64,000 nucleotides of DNA from Muricea muricata. Lineage: Eukaryota; Cnidaria; Anthozoa; Malacalcyonacea; Plexauridae. Below are positions 41,477 through 55,105 of the stretch, one piece after another. A program made the translations under genes and the position numbers. Under the pieces are notes generated by a model. That model searched no databases. It saw only the letters and a list, made by a program, of their open reading frames with translations, and was not told the origin of the DNA. The stretch spans positions 2,666,001 to 2,730,000 of the forward strand of contig OY979719.1 of assembly GCA_963855995.1 (NCBI GenBank). Reading direction: 5' to 3'. Positions within the stretch are counted from its first letter, which is position 1. Every line of letters begins with the position of its first letter.

Positions 41477-44400
41477 GAATATTTGACAACGTTAACATTC
41501 TAATCTTCCCGATGCACATGTTGGCGTGCATGCTCGTCTTTGCCGCTGTGTCACACTGTCATCTCTTTCATTTTTAAAATTTTTAGTATTTACCCACAAA
41601 AGCATGATAATTGGATTTGCCTATCATAATAACTGAAACTTCCATTCGTTTCTGAAAAAAATAATCGAAGATTTTGTAAGAGGTACATGTTAGCTAGCAG
41701 ACACATTACCTTAGAGGCATGCAGCGATAGTGTCTTAAGCTCTAATTATCATGTAAATTGTGTCAAACAGTCGCGATGTACGATTTTAAGCGCATTTGTC
41801 AGACTAAATTATCAGGAGCTTTTCGAAAGTTAGGAGAGCTTGAATGACGACATGAATGATGAATTGATTCATAAGTATCCTTTTCTACGCTTTGTCAGGA
41901 ACTAGCGTGTTATAAAATGTGTTTTAGTATCTCACGCAAAGCGATAAGGGTCTTTGCGATGAAAGAAAAATGTAAGTGATTTTAAACACATTTTGAGGGG
42001 CTGTGAGGGATTAGAGTCACGGTGGGTCCTCTGTGTGTCTTGTGATGATGGAATGAGTATTTGATTTTACTCAGATTTTAAACTGAACGCTTTAATAAAA
42101 GGGCTAGTGTTGTACAACTGAATATTAAATAATAATCAATTTTTAGGGATTTTGTTTAGGATTTCTCAGACCAAAAGTTATAAACTAAAAAAGATTTAGA
42201 CGGTACAGTAAAAAAAACGCTGAAAAGAGTAATCGTTTTTCAATCAGTGAGAGAGAAATGAATTATTAGTTTACATATCTGTAAGTCCTTTTGCTTAAAT
42301 GACGTCCTGATGTGCAACCAATATGTAGCATGAATTCTCTAGCCTTCCTACCATATAGTCAAAATACCTATAGTAATTTGGTAAATACCTAAATTGACAT
42401 GTATAGAGATAGTATAGGAACTACATATTGATTTAGTGATGTACTTTGATGCACTCGTATTTCAAGTAATATGAAATATTTGCGTTCGATTGCGTTGGAT
42501 GAGAACAGACTTGAACGATGTTTTGTTGCCCACCTTCAATTGGTACTGAAATGTTGACAACAACATTGTTCAGCATTGTTGCACACCTGATTGCGATCTA
42601 ACAATGCGGAATTGTTGACATCAACGTGGCCAACAAAGCATTGTTCAATGCTGTTTTCATCTACCCTGAACAGATTGTTCATTTTTTGTTGTCTGGTACA
42701 AATCAGAAACAGAAATCTACAACTGTGAAGTGTTCAATTGCTGGTGATTGGCTCGTATACCAACGATTCGTGCAATAGTAAAATCACTGATCGCAAAATC
42801 TCGTGTTAGGTGCTTAGGTTCACTCTCGTTAATATGAACCCTCCAAGTGTTCGTGGGTTCTAAAAACGTCACCACTGTGAACACTGCCAAGTTCAAGTAT
42901 TCAACCATAATGACGATGATTAAGACAAATAGCAGCTTGCTAATTGAAGTATCGCTTTAATGTGTACACTAAACGGGCGCCAATATTATTATAATGTAAC
43001 AAACAGTTTTAGGAATTCTCGTTGAGCCTTGAATGTTATCTTGTATAAATGGATCGGAAGCGTTGCGTTAAATAAACGCGTAATATGTTAATTAACGAGA
43101 GAAGACAACATGGCTCACGTAAAACTTGTTTCAAAAAACAATTTGAGTGAAAAGCCGATTTTCTCGTGTAAAATGTGCAAATTGGTTCTTGTACAAACGT
43201 TGCGGTCTTGGCACAAAATATCGAAGGTCGAATATCAGGGTTCTCGTGTTTGAAGTTCTCGTCCGTTTTGACTGCGTTGGGAAGTTTTATAAACCAATCA
43301 CTTTGACCACATTCGAGTTTATGTTGGTTGACTACGGTCATAAGAACGAAAATATTGTTGGAAATGAAGTGAATGAATGTTTATTCATTTGTTAATACAA
43401 TAAGTGAAGTAAGAGATTAGTCAGTACAAACAGCACAATGAGACGCGAAATGAATAATTAGTTTAGATAGATTAGTACATTAATGGTCTTACGTTCAGGA
43501 CCTCACGGAAGCTGGCCAAAACTATGACTATGTACCAAAAACGCATGCTGTGGATGATAACTGAAACATAGAGCGACGAAAGTAAACTGCGTATAGCAGC
43601 TGCAAACTAGACGACACTTACAAAATCACTGTAGTAGAATGGCATTGCAATGTTTTAGATCGATCAAATGAATTTTCGCGCATTTGCATTTCCTGGTGTA
43701 CTGTGGGTGAACTGGCTGACGTTTCACACAATGTGGTTTAGTGTTTTGACAGTATTACACAAACGTCACTTTGCCCACGCGATCTGTAATCGCTTTTTAG
43801 CCGACATGTCGCACATTTTGTGAAGCGTGGAAAAATAAAAATTGCAGAAAGTATTTTGTCCAATTTATCGAAATAAGATGAATACAAAGAGAGAGAATGT
43901 CTGAATTTTCAATATTCATACAATCCTGACAGGTTATGCCTACATATAATTCAGATTATGATCGTTTATTAAAGCAGGCACACGTTTTCGTAGACTGGCA
44001 ACACTTGTTTGAAATGATATCTGGACTGGTTGTTTAATATAAACGCCCGCGTTTAAACGCTGGATATTTAAAACACCTGCAGTAATACTTTATGTATTGA
44101 TTGCCATTGGACAACTAAATGAACTGCATATTTAGGTAGTGTAATTTAAATGTGACCTGACCATTAATAAGCTAAACAGGCTTCGAATAAATGCTCCGAA
44201 CATGATAATATAATTTTTTTGAAATCACCATAGTATAAGCAAATGAACTACAGTTTAGATTTTTCTCGAACGAACGCATAAATCGTAGGGAGAAATTTCG
44301 ACTGACTGTATATTTCTGTTGTGACTTGTCAGTATCATAAAGGTCAAGTAATTAACAAATCGGTTATGACTGCGATACATACGTACGTCCATTGTCGTTT

Positions 44401-47210
44401 CTTATTGCTGATTCTAATGAGATAAAGGATGATTGAATGAAACAAAACCATAAAGGAATTTCAAGGTTAAAGAGAATTAAATACGGCGGTAGCGAACGTG
44501 TTGAAACGGTGCAATGAATGATTTTGCCTTTGGCTTGTTCGTAAAGTGTATTCTTCGACTCTCGAGAGACCCCACTTGAACTTAAAGTGTTCTTACATAA
44601 AAGGGGGCTATTTCTAGTGGATTGATTTAATACTTGCGTCTTTACAACGGTGTAAACTCGAACACTTGACAAAGCAGTATTGATATATCTTTGAGAACTC
44701 TTAATTGAGACCAGTATAGTGGCTGAAAACATCAAATCCGAGGATTGCAAGGAACTTACAAAATATACACACCGATAGAAAATACAATTCTCTCTCTGAT
44801 TTTTTGCAATGTGTCTAAAAGAGCACGCCAGCGTTCTTTTAAAAGTAATGAAGCAGTATAAAGTAATTGCTGAGTCACGAATATACCTTCCACCTTTGAT
44901 CACATCGCGAATTTGGAACTGGGACAAAATAACGATTGCATATGTAACATGAAAGAGTAAACTTCGTTAACACATTGCTTTGCGAGCACAAAAAAGGCAA
45001 CAATGTCAATGTCGATAAATTTTTTGAACTTTTCATTAAGTCTTTATCATATGCTCGAGCACTTGTCGGTAAGGATCCTACACAAGAGTATAGATTGAGA
45101 TCAGAGCCCCCGCAGTCCTGTATATGTTGTAAACAAACATGTTACATTGTTTCCTAGATTTCTCGCAATACAGGTGGTTAAAATATGTCAATGTGCTTGA
45201 CACATATCGCAAGAAGAACGTCATCGACTATGCCAGCTGCATGCGTCTATTCATTACAGTACTTACTGGTAACTTTATTTACGCACAACTTGACCTTAGT
45301 TTAATTAAAACATCATGGATCATACACGTTAAGAATGCATGTTCCATTTCTCGACTGTAAGTTTTATGTAAGTGTGATACATGTCCTCAAGTAATTTTGC
45401 TACTTCACACCGTTAATTGCGTCACTTTTTACCGAGTGGAGAAAGATCGCGGCAACACTGAATATCGCAGCAACAATAAAACAACACTGAGTGTAATGCC
45501 AGTATGAAAGTCTTGATGATAAAATGAGGATAATCTTGCCGTTTGTAAATGTAAAGACAACGCTTTCGTCTCAAAGTAAACATAACGCTTTCGCCTCTAA
45601 GTAGAAACAACGCCTTCTCGACTATTTTAGGACCTTGAGTGAAGGTCCGATCAATGTATGAACCCGTATCTCCCAGGTTGGAAGACGGCATGACGAACAC
45701 AACATATAATAGCTAATTTATTTGGCGCTATATTTGCTCATATTATGTACTGTGGCGGGCTAGTAAAAATTTTGTGTGCCCAAATACAGTGTTTCTAAGC
45801 GGCACGAAAGTATACCAAAAACTGACACTTGAAGCAATATGGTTTTTAACGCTTCTAATCTCAAAAATGTTATTACTTATCGTAATGTAGGTCTCCAAAA
45901 CAATGCCGGACGTGACTGTGCAATTATTAAAAGGAATTTTGATTTGAGATAAGAAACTGCGAAAATGAGAAATTTTAATGCTAGAAGTTTGTTGACGATG
46001 AGATTGACACTTCGGAAATTGTTCTGGAAATGAGCGAGTGCAAGAATTTTGGATCCATAATAGTATTTCGAAACGATAAAGCCATGACGCACGACTTATT
46101 TCTGCAGAACAGTCTTGAAATTTTCTAATTGATTTCTAAAAACAATTAAACAGTATAAGCCGAGCTCATTAATTACCCGCTTGCCTGCATGTTTTAGGAA
46201 ATTAGAGGATTTAAAATGACTTCTCAAACGACTGGATATTTTGCGACAAATTAAGCCAAGATTAAAGTTTTCGAAATTTGGCTGCAATTTTTCTCCGATT
46301 TCTCAATACAGATTATATGTTTTCTCAGTAAATTTTCATGGAATTATTAACGAGTTTGAGAAGACTCAGTCAGTCTGGTCCGCACCAGCGGCATAAGCAC
46401 AAGCTAGAGCAAAAGACAAAACAATGAAATGCTGCCAGTGAAATGTGTGACATAAGCATCGACATATATAAGCACAAGAACAAGCATAAGACTAAGTTAT
46501 GGTAGAACAAAAGCAAATTCAAAAGAAAATTCTTCCTGCCTTGTCTTCGTAAACGTCTGGGAAAAAGGTAACAATATCCTTTCTTATGTTGTTATGCTTA
46601 TTCGATGGTGAAAACCAGGGCGCACGCCTACGCGTAACCCGGCATTAATGTTTTGGGCTTTCGTTTGCAAAACTAAATCATTCCGTTATCTCTGACAGAC
46701 TGAACAATTGGCCTTATCTGCAGTATATGGCAAGCCCCCACGCAAACAAAATATTTGAGAACAAACGCTCGACATTGTTGGTCAAGGGCTTGCCCAATTT
46801 GCTGCAATTTTTTATGCCAGAGCCTAGTAGCCCAAAACCCGGTGTTTTTTATAAATTTCAGCATCCATGCGCAATCACTGCTACGCCAAAGACCGCAATA
46901 TGAAATTGAATGGATGTTTGAATTCATAATTTTTACCTAGGGTTAGAGTGGATTCAGAGATGTAATTGGCTTTAATTATTTTTCTAGGTGGGGGAGGGTG
47001 TTTTTTCATATATTCGCATTGTGCCCAACGAATCTCCATGTAAAAATGGCCGCATTCCTTGATCACTGGCTTGAAAAGTACACTCTATTTTCAAAAGCGG
47101 TCAGGAGATTGATATTGTATTAATACACGTTTGACTTGAGCGTTTCTGTTACGTGCTGGAAAACATATTCAGCGTTGGAGAGAAACGGCTAATGTGTTTC
47201 GTATTTCACC
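41477..47210. other. Gene-poor stretch
   Basis: No convincing gene. The longest frame, 44364-44927 minus (187 codons), has no signal peptide, domain or splice support. Around 46380-46520 short AAGCACAAG units recur. Confidence 0.45.
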
Positions 47211-47453
47211 AGGGGCCAGTTGTTCAAAAGCAGATTAGCTTAACCCTGGGTGAAGGTCAGATTCAAGAGAAATTTCCCAGCAGCTTGTTCGGAAGATTAG
47301 AAATATTTCTTCAGAAATCTTGTCTGCATCAATAGTAGTTTTGGTTTCTGAAGTTTTGAAAGAAAGTGACATGTAAAAATACAGAAACTAAAACAGTGGG
47401 ATTAGCACTAACCCAGCTAGGCCAGCTTTGAACAACTGTCCCCAGAGCAATAT
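47211..47453. repeat. MITE-like repeat with short terminal inverted repeats
   Basis: GGGGCCAGTTGTTCAAAAGC at the left faces GCTTTGAACAACTGTCCCC at the right. GATTAGCTTAACCCTGGG and GGGATTAGCACTAACCCAG just inside are also inverted. About 240 bp, non-coding, probably a hAT-like non-autonomous element. Confidence 0.75.
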
Positions 47454-47844
47454 CTCATCAAACCTCTATGATGTCAATCAGGGTTAAAGTTCAAAGGGTT
47501 TTTTCGGTACATGATAGTTTCAAGGTTTTTGACGTCAGCATATGTAGTTGTAAGATGCAAGTTTCAACAACCTCTGAAGTATCGTTTTTACTAGAATTTG
47601 CACATAAAGGGCTTATCCGTATTAAGTGCATTATAGACAGTAAATCGATCACATCAAAAACAATCCAATGTTCTGGACAATTTCCGGATGAAGTTGTGTG
47701 ATGTCAAATCAGTCATGCCTTCCTTTATAAGCTAGTGTATTATGTGAAATGACACCAAAACTAGTCTTTAATTACTTTCTTTTTTAAATTCTGCATGAAA
47801 TTGAAGTATTGTCAAAAGATTTTGATTTTGCTCACTTGACTTGT

Positions 47845-47890
47845 TACAACCATAGTTAATAAGGTTATCAATTAATCCAAGATGGCGGTT
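47845..47890. repeat. Fragment of repeat family A
   Basis: TTAATAAGGTTATCAATTAATCCAAGATGGCGG closely matches the inner part of the copy at 23219-23760. No inverted ends were found around it. Confidence 0.5.
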
Positions 47891-48309
47891 AACACCTTCA
47901 CCCATTAAAATATTTGAATATTACACGTACCCAGCTCTCTGTAAACATTTGTCACCATGCGAAGTCTAAATGTTACGCTATGTGACGTGTTATAATCTAC
48001 ATTTCCACGGGTTGAATCAATTTTTCAAGCGAATTACACACTATGTATTTTTATATTTTCACATACGAAAAGTATGTCACTAATGGTAGTTTTTTGCTAA
48101 CAACAGTTCTTCTTCTGTTGAAATTTCTTTTAATTTCTCATGACGAGCGAGCATAGACACCAGCGAACGACGATAGACTCAAGGGCTTTACATTTTTAAA
48201 GCCAGCTCTTGGAAAACCTGTTAAGAATCAGAGGAAAATATTTTACATGAGAGTATCTCGTTGCATGCAGTCAAAAATTTCAAAAGAGAAATTTTAAAGC
48301 GAAAAAGGT

Positions 48310-51300
48310 TTAGCGCCGGAGAATGTCCGTCAGCACAACGTCAGGAAGTTTTTCACAAAACACTTTCGCAGGAAATGCTAAAAGTCCTGTGTCGTAGATT
48401 TTGCAATCCTCTTTGCAAATCGAAATTCTCAAATTTCCGAAAGTGACGTGTTTCGCCATATGTGGAGCCGCGGCATTCGAGAATTTTACACCAGTTTGAG
48501 GAGGGCATTGGATTTTGCAAGCCTGCATGAAATACTTTTATCTGCATAAGGTGTAAAGATCCTTAAAGGAGGTCCAAGTGCAAAGTTTCTAATATAACAC
48601 ACACATACATGAATTGTCAGTTTTGTAAATTTTAAACATGTACATGGCTGCAAACGTGATTAAAACAGATTTAAATGCAGAATATTTAGGCGAGTGTCAA
48701 TTGCTCGTGTTGTCTCGACTAAAATTTAAGTTTAGATTAGGTGACCATCGCCCAGTTTGGAAATGTAAAAAATCTTTCTTTGAGAAAAAAAACTTTGGGG
48801 AAACACATATTAAAAGCACAACAGGGAACATATGCACCTCTTGCCAAAATCCAACATTAACGGATAGCAAGAAAACGGCGTACCTGTAAGATCAGGACAC
48901 TTGCACATTTTCCGTAAAGCCAAAGCCTACACAAAACACAAATGGTTAATTTGTAAATTTATAGAGCCTGTTTATAAATTTAAAAATTTATTTAATTTAT
49001 AAATTTATAGATCTTAATTTATAGAACCTGCTTTGTCAACTGGACAGGATTAGATTGAAAACATACAAAACATGATATGGGTGGTCATTATAACTCAGTG
49101 GACCAAGTATCCGGTAGACTGCTTTTCGTACAGTGTTGAAGACCAAATGAAAATTACTGTGAATAAAGATAGGAAATATATTTATATGCATACAAGAACA
49201 CGAATGTTTCATTGTGTCCTTTTGGATGGCAAACCATTGTCCGATAAACAAAAGCACTCTTGCAAACTATGATTTTCCTGGCTAAACCGGAAAGAACCTG
49301 GCGTTCGTTTATAGACTTGATTTCAGAGGTATAGATTTTGTAACTCCAGTGTTCACTCCAGGTATGAACGGCGCTCAGTGCTCACCTCAGGCACGAGGGT
49401 TTCTAGATTACGCTCTCGGCTTTCATGGGAGGGGTGAGTGGACAGCCACTCTACACTAGGGATCTCTTGATGCTTTTCAAAGGCGCCAAATTTTTGCCAG
49501 ACTTTTGGACCTTCTCTCACGTCGAAACACGCCTGGAAATTAAAGAGAATTTATACAGCACCTAACATTTCTATGAAATATGCAGAATTGGACATCTTCG
49601 AGACATATTACGATTAGTGTTATGAATTCGGAAGCTATTTGGCAAGTCAATAGAAACTCACCTTTGCGGCAAAATAAAGACCAACTTTGTCAGCTTCTTC
49701 TTCCAGTGTTCGAGAATACGGCAGATGCAGGAACAACTGATTTATATATACACAAAAAGCAATCATTATGCAAAGAAAATTTCATGCATGCGAGGGCGTA
49801 GAACATGTACTAGATTTTGAGAGAAAGAAATATTTGTTGGATCTGTGAGAGAATTTGGAAGATCAAGCAAAGTGGTTCATCCTACCCCAAGGATTGCATT
49901 CTGAATGGAGTGTGTCAGAAATGCCAAAAAGTCGCTTGGGATCAGCGCCCATATTGTTGCTAGCAACACAACTTTGATTAGATTGACAAATCCGTTGAAA
50001 CACAACTGTTCTGCCTGGAAATAGAGAACGTGAGTCATAAAAAACAAGTAACCCCCTAAACGCGTTCATGCGTCTCGCCAAAAATGCACCAAGGCCCTGG
50101 GACAGTGGCGAAGCCAGCCCGACATTTGGTCATGCAAATGCAAATTTTTCAGTGTTTATAGACCGCATAACTGGTTATCTGGAAAACACGGACAACATGG
50201 ACACGGACAACATGGACACGGACAACACGGACACGGACACATAAAAAATACGACAAAAAGCAATCAAAGCGGAAAATGAGAAAAAAATCATATCACTCAT
50301 TTTATGAAGTAACAATTCTATGTCAAATAATGGTTAGGGTTAGGGTTAGGGTTAGACTTAGACTTAGCATGTTGTCCGTGTCCGTGTTTTCCAGATATGT
50401 TGTCCGTGTTTTCCAGATAACCCGTATAACTGTATAAGGACCAATTTCTAAAGAAATGAATGATGATAATAATTTAAATTTGCATGACCAAATTGTCGGG
50501 CTGGCTTCGCTACTGTAAAGCGTAAAGGATGTTGTCTGGAAAGCAGGTCCTCTCAGAAGCTTGGGGCTCCTTTTCGTAACTTGGCGATCCATGTGCTTTA
50601 CCATTATTGCGTTTTTATCGAATGTTTTAGTAACAGTGTCGCCAGTAACGACGTACCGTAGAGAGTCTTAAAAGTAAGGTTCTTATCACTTACCATGAAC
50701 GCTAAGTGGTCTTCTTGATTTCAGATAATCTCACATTGTACTTACCGAATGTTGCAATATCGCGTGCGCAATTTCATGTCCCAAAATGATCGATAACGAG
50801 TCGTCATCAGTCAGAAATTTTAAAAGCCCCGTGAAAACAAAAATTTGGCCATTCTGAAAAGAACAATTGTTATCTACTTTTACTGAGCAATATTGCATGT
50901 CACTTGCCACTGGATGGCTCTATCACTTCTGAACTATTTCCTCAAAAGGTTAATTAAATATCTGTAGCTAAACTAATCACTCTTGTTGATGTGCAATGAT
51001 TACTATCTGTGGAAATGGCGAAGAATAGGGGGGGGGGGGGGTTTTACCAGTTGGACACCTGGTGTGCTGAGAGCTACTTGACAAGAGAAAGCTACACCTT
51101 GCCTCGTGTAAAACTGGAAGTACTTTTCTAATAATAAAGACAGTCATCCTGCAACTTACTGGTAATACAAAAGCATTTATTTCATTTGATTCAACCACAT
51201 TGACTTCCCAGTTCATATGTTGCCCTGTGATTTCATCTGTATTTGCCATAATCAACTTGTTTGTGATCTCATACACACGTTTGTGGTCTGGGTGTGACAC

Positions 51301-52208
51301 AGGTAGGATGTTATCTGCATACATCTCCAGTAATTGCCTCCACTGGCTTTCGGCAATTTCACGTATCTGTTTAGGGGTAATGCCTACATAACGAGACCTC
51401 TTTGTGTAGGGGGTTTCTTCAAGATGTATGTAATATAAAAATAACCAGCTGCCAGCAATAATGCTGATAATTCCTGCAATAACTTCTTTCCTTTGAAAAA
51501 GGTGCTTTTTCAGTTTTTCTCTCTGATGATCTGGAAGCTTTTTCCACCATTTACGAAAAGTTCTGGGAATATGTTTGAAAATGTTGTGAGTTGAGTAAGT
51601 TTATTTGAAATGAACAAAGTGTTCAGGAAAGTGCAATGTCTTCAAAGGTATGATGCTAGAAAAAATCATCCATCAGTTTAATAATTAACTATTAATTATA
51701 ATTTGAGTTAATTGGGTAATTAATTATTAAATAGAGTCATATTACAATTTATCATGCATAATTAGTTAATTTTTATTAATTTTCAATTAATTAACATTAA
51801 TTACTCTAATTACCTTCCAGCAACAACTGCCATGAGTTTCAGCAACTGAGCAATTGGACCAGAAAATCTTGCTAAGAATGCTCCAATCACAGGCAATATG
51901 GGTGCAGCTCGGCAACTTTCGCTCAAATGAAAATTCCGGCATAAAATATAACGTTTTTCAGGTGGCAAACGCAATGATTCCAATTTGACATTTCTTACTG
52001 GAGTTTTGAAAAGAAAAATTCTTTGGTTTCTGATTAAGTTCATAAATCGTTTGTTTTGGAAGATGGGTCCTTTCAGGCCAAAATTACTGGTAACATTCTC
52101 TAGTTTTGTTCCTCTTGTGTAAATGAAATTAAATACATTCGAATTTCCCTGCCATTTCATGCCAAAAGTCCATATTCGCTTTGTGCAACGAAACATATTG
52201 TAATACAT
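48310..52208 (-). CDS. OMA1: OMA1 mitochondrial inner-membrane metallopeptidase
   Basis: Minus-strand exons: 52208-51814, 51562-51160, 50853-50746, 50014-49886, 49736-49662, 49532-49386 and, less surely, 48522-48310. Sum 1470 nt, 489 residues (human 524). The N-terminus is basic and hydroxylated, fitting mitochondrial import; a second ATG lies three codons in. The membrane span is ~158-178 ([18 protein letters not shown]). The M48 zinc site is HEIAH (292-296, inside [10 protein letters not shown]), and the third ligand is the glutamate in LEEEADK (~359). [12 protein letters not shown] is a family hallmark. OMA1 cleaves OPA1 and DELE1 on mitochondrial stress. The last exon is in phase and starts ACKIQCPP, comparable to the conserved ALKIR...CPP tail, but its remainder is poorly conserved. 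Confidence 0.93.
50103..50518. mobile_element. Foldback element with telomere-like core, in an OMA1 intron
   Basis: The ends are inverted: CAGTGGCGAAGCCAGCCCGA at the left, TCGGGCTGGCTTCGCTACTG at the right. Inside each end is a CATGCAAAT/ATTTGCATG match, then GGAAAACACGGACAACATGG units on the left mirrored by CCATGTTGTCCGTG-type units on the right. Between them are GGTTAGGGTTAGGGTTAGGG repeats. The CAGTGGCG...CCAGCC end resembles hAT-superfamily termini. No transposase frame is present. No clear target-site duplication was found. Confidence 0.75.
50334..50356 (+). repeat. Interstitial telomeric repeat (TTAGGG)n
   Basis: Three to four TTAGGG units followed by degenerate TTAGAC units, in the core of the foldback element. 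Confidence 0.9.
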
Positions 52209-52383
52209 ACTTCAATTTCTCTTTACATTTTTGATTGTCTTACTCACGCTGTTGATAAACAGCCATCAAACACTTACACAACTATGATCCTCAAATTATG
52301 CAAATTTTTTTTTTTAACTTTTCATTTTCTTGAGTCAGTTATGTGTTCGTCTAGCGGTGTAGACCATTAGTAATATATTCAAA
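52209..52383. promoter_or_regulatory. Bidirectional OMA1 / CAAP1 promoter
   Basis: Only 175 bp separate the two divergent start codons, so both transcripts must begin in this shared segment. No TATA box is evident. A CAAAATGGCGG motif, like a YY1 site, overlaps the CAAP1 start codon. Confidence 0.7.
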
Positions 52384-54320
52384 ATGGCGGACGAAGATGA
52401 AGAAAGGCAACGCTTTTCTCCCGACTCTTCTACTCAAGTTTTGAGCAAGGAAAAACGCAAACATCGGAAGAAAAAGAAGCACAAACATAAGTAATAGCTC
52501 TCTACTTTAAACTCCTTGAAATACAATAATTACGTATTAAATAAATATAATATTTAATTTAAGTTCACAAATCATTGAAAGAAATATTGTTTGATTTTTT
52601 TCATCAAGTCTGAATGTTGCCAAGTATAAATCGTACCTTTTTATGAACCAAAGCATTTATTAAGGATGCTATATGCGCGCTAAGGGCTAACACAAATTTA
52701 TTTCTCACTAGAAAAGTAGCCCAAAACCAAATGCACAGAGTAGTAAATAACCACAAGTGGCAGTCACTCTGACAGCAGTGCAACAACTGATCTCAGTGGG
52801 TGCAACATGTCCCTCTACTTTTGAGTTCTGCATGCATGAAAATATGCATAATGTACATGCATGAGGACACAAAGTTCCAAGCTTCTAATTTGAGTGGTTC
52901 GTCTGTGTATTTCCTATTCTAAGCAAAAACTCTGTTTAAGTTAGCCTCCTGTATAATGCAGCAGTCAATGTATATCCCTGCACCTTGTGTGGAAGGGGGG
53001 AGTTAGCAGAAGATTAGCATCTTTTTCTCCCCTTTTTGCTAAACTACTAAGGTCACTAGCCAGGCAAATGACTGCTATGCCCTGGCTCTGGGGATGTGGG
53101 GATTTGTATTGACTGCTGTCAAGGCATGTATATGCATGCACATAGGTTTTCTTACTGTAAAGCAGGCACATTTGTGCTGGCAAAGCAAATAAACAGGCTT
53201 AAAATGTCTGGGAGATGTATACAGTTTATACTGGTGCTAAATCTGCTAAATTGTCCAGGTCAAAGAAAAGGAAACGTAAACATTCTGCAGAAAGAGCATC
53301 CAGTCATGGTGACCAACTGTCAGACTCAACTAATAATTCAACTGCTCCATCCGAGGATGATGAATGTCAAGAAGCAAATCAGAAGGGCAATGATGAATTT
53401 GTGATAGACATAAAACCTTTGACTGAATATATTGATGATAGAAAGGAATTGAATAATGAACTGTTTAAGATATTAGGAAGAAAAGAAATGAAAAAAATGA
53501 TGCCAAAATCTGTTAAGGTTAGTGGTATAAGTCAAGCAAATAGTAGTAAATGCCTATATACATTATTTTATATTGTATTAGCTCTGTAATGTATAATCTT
53601 CTTGGATTCATTGAAGTTTTTTCACCCCATTCAGAAATTAGATGCAGAGGATTTGAAGTCTCGCTGCTTGGATCAGCTTGAGATAATCTCGAAGAAAAGA
53701 TTATTGAGTATAATTAAAGGAGAAGAAATGAATTCATCTTCGTCTGAAAGTGAACATGAGAGTACAAATGTTGCAGATGTTCTTCAAGAAAATCCCATCA
53801 TGGAGGCAAGTCAATCGGTAGCAGATACTCAAGAGGTGGGTAAATTAGTATGTTGTAAGATAAACACCTGGATTTGACAGCACTCCCCTTATAGTAACTT
53901 CTAGTTGTCACTTTGTTTAGGATGAGTCTATGAACATTATGAAAGAACTAAGTGTTGGACCTGACCAGGATGAAATTGATGAGCTGATTGAAGGGCCAGC
54001 AAATAAAGCTAGGGTAGATGGTATGTATGTTATTTCTTGAAAAATGTGCATGTAGATATATAGATGCTCGCAATGTCCAACCATGTGAATCCATTGTGGA
54101 ATATAATTCTTTGACTTTTATGTTCTTTTTAGCTGGTCAAGACAATCCTGAAAGTGCTGATCAGGACAATCCTGAACATATTGGTAACAATGATCCTAAA
54201 AGTGCAAAGGAAAGTCCAGAAAAGGACCCAGAAGACACTGAGTCACAGTTGTTAGAACTGGAATACAGAGCTAGGGCATTGAAATCTTTGATGCAAGCAC
54301 GGCAGACATTGGATACCTAG
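52384..54320 (+). CDS. CAAP1: Caspase activity and apoptosis inhibitor 1 homologue
   Basis: Five exons: 52384-52490, 53259-53517, 53635-53835, 53921-54020 and 54133-54320, 855 nt, 284 residues (human about 361). The first ~45 residues are Lys/Arg-rich (KEKRKHRKKKKHKHK and KKRKRK), a likely nuclear localisation signal, then a Ser/Asn/Asp-rich linker. The conserved block is ~83-150 (FVIDIKPLTEYIDDRKELNN, LGRKEMKKMMP, LDQLEIISKKRLLSIIKGEE), matching the CAAP domain. An acidic linker with DxDEIDELIEGP follows. The C-terminal helix LLELEYRARALKSLMQA matches the family tail. In vertebrates CAAP1 restrains a caspase-10/caspase-9 loop; the biochemical role in invertebrates is unknown to me. It is divergent from OMA1 and convergent with MCM8. 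Confidence 0.9.
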
Positions 54321-54558
54321 AGTATGTGTGGTGTGAGCAAGAAATCTCTGGCACAGAGGATATTCAGGTCAGTGATGGAAGCAAATGGTCAGTGGTCATC
54401 CTGTGTTAGAGGAGTATGTGACAGTGTAAACATTGTTGGATTTACACAGTCGGTTAATGAAGTGTGGTGGGATTTTAAATTTGTTGGTGAAACCTGTTAT
54501 GTTGATGTTGGGACCCACTACCAGTATCAGCTTTGTACAGTATGTAACTACTGTATGT

Positions 54559-54564
54559 AATAAA
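54559..54564 (+). promoter_or_regulatory. CAAP1: Poly(A) signal of CAAP1
   Basis: AATAAA lies 238 bases after the CAAP1 stop, on the sense strand, before the convergent MCM8 gene. Confidence 0.5.
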
Positions 54565-55105
54565 CCTGTGCATGTCTTTTGAACACGTTGCCATAGTACA
54601 TAACAAACTGTTAACTGATACAAACATAAGATTGGGTGTTTACGTTACTGACTGTATTTTTGAAAGCATGCCAGTCGTTTGCACCTGGAGGTACAAATAA
54701 GAAAAGATGCAATAAGGACATCATTTTTTGTGGTTTTCAAAAGAAAGGTTAAAAGAAGAGTTTTTTTTCATGAGCAAATTCATTTATAAATAAAAGACTA
54801 TATCAATTTGAAATATTCTGAAGTTTGCAAGTATTGTGCGTCATCGTGACACACTTGTTGTTGGATATTTAATTTTCTATTAGCTAATATAGCAAGCAAA
54901 GTAAAGCACCCTATATTGTCATATATTACCAATGTTTGTTTAATTAAGAAAAGATGAATTGTGATAAAATCCCACATATACAAGATTTTTGTTATATAAT
55001 TTATATATTTATGCAGACAACTATGTACACAATTATGTTAAATGTTACAACTCATTAATATGTTTGTTTATAGAATTGCTAATTTTGTTCAAGCATGCTG
55101 TCTTT
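54565..55105. other. Intergenic region between converging CAAP1 and MCM8
   Basis: AT-rich spacer of ~540 bp that should hold the MCM8 3' UTR. No feature recognised. Confidence 0.5.

Noticed and set aside
42717..42908. 63-codon minus-strand frame with a hydrophobic start
   Set aside because: Weak signal-like start, no cysteines or processing sites, no promoter or splice evidence.
48638..48889. 83-codon plus-strand frame
   Set aside because: It lies within the last OMA1 intron in antisense and matches nothing recognisable.
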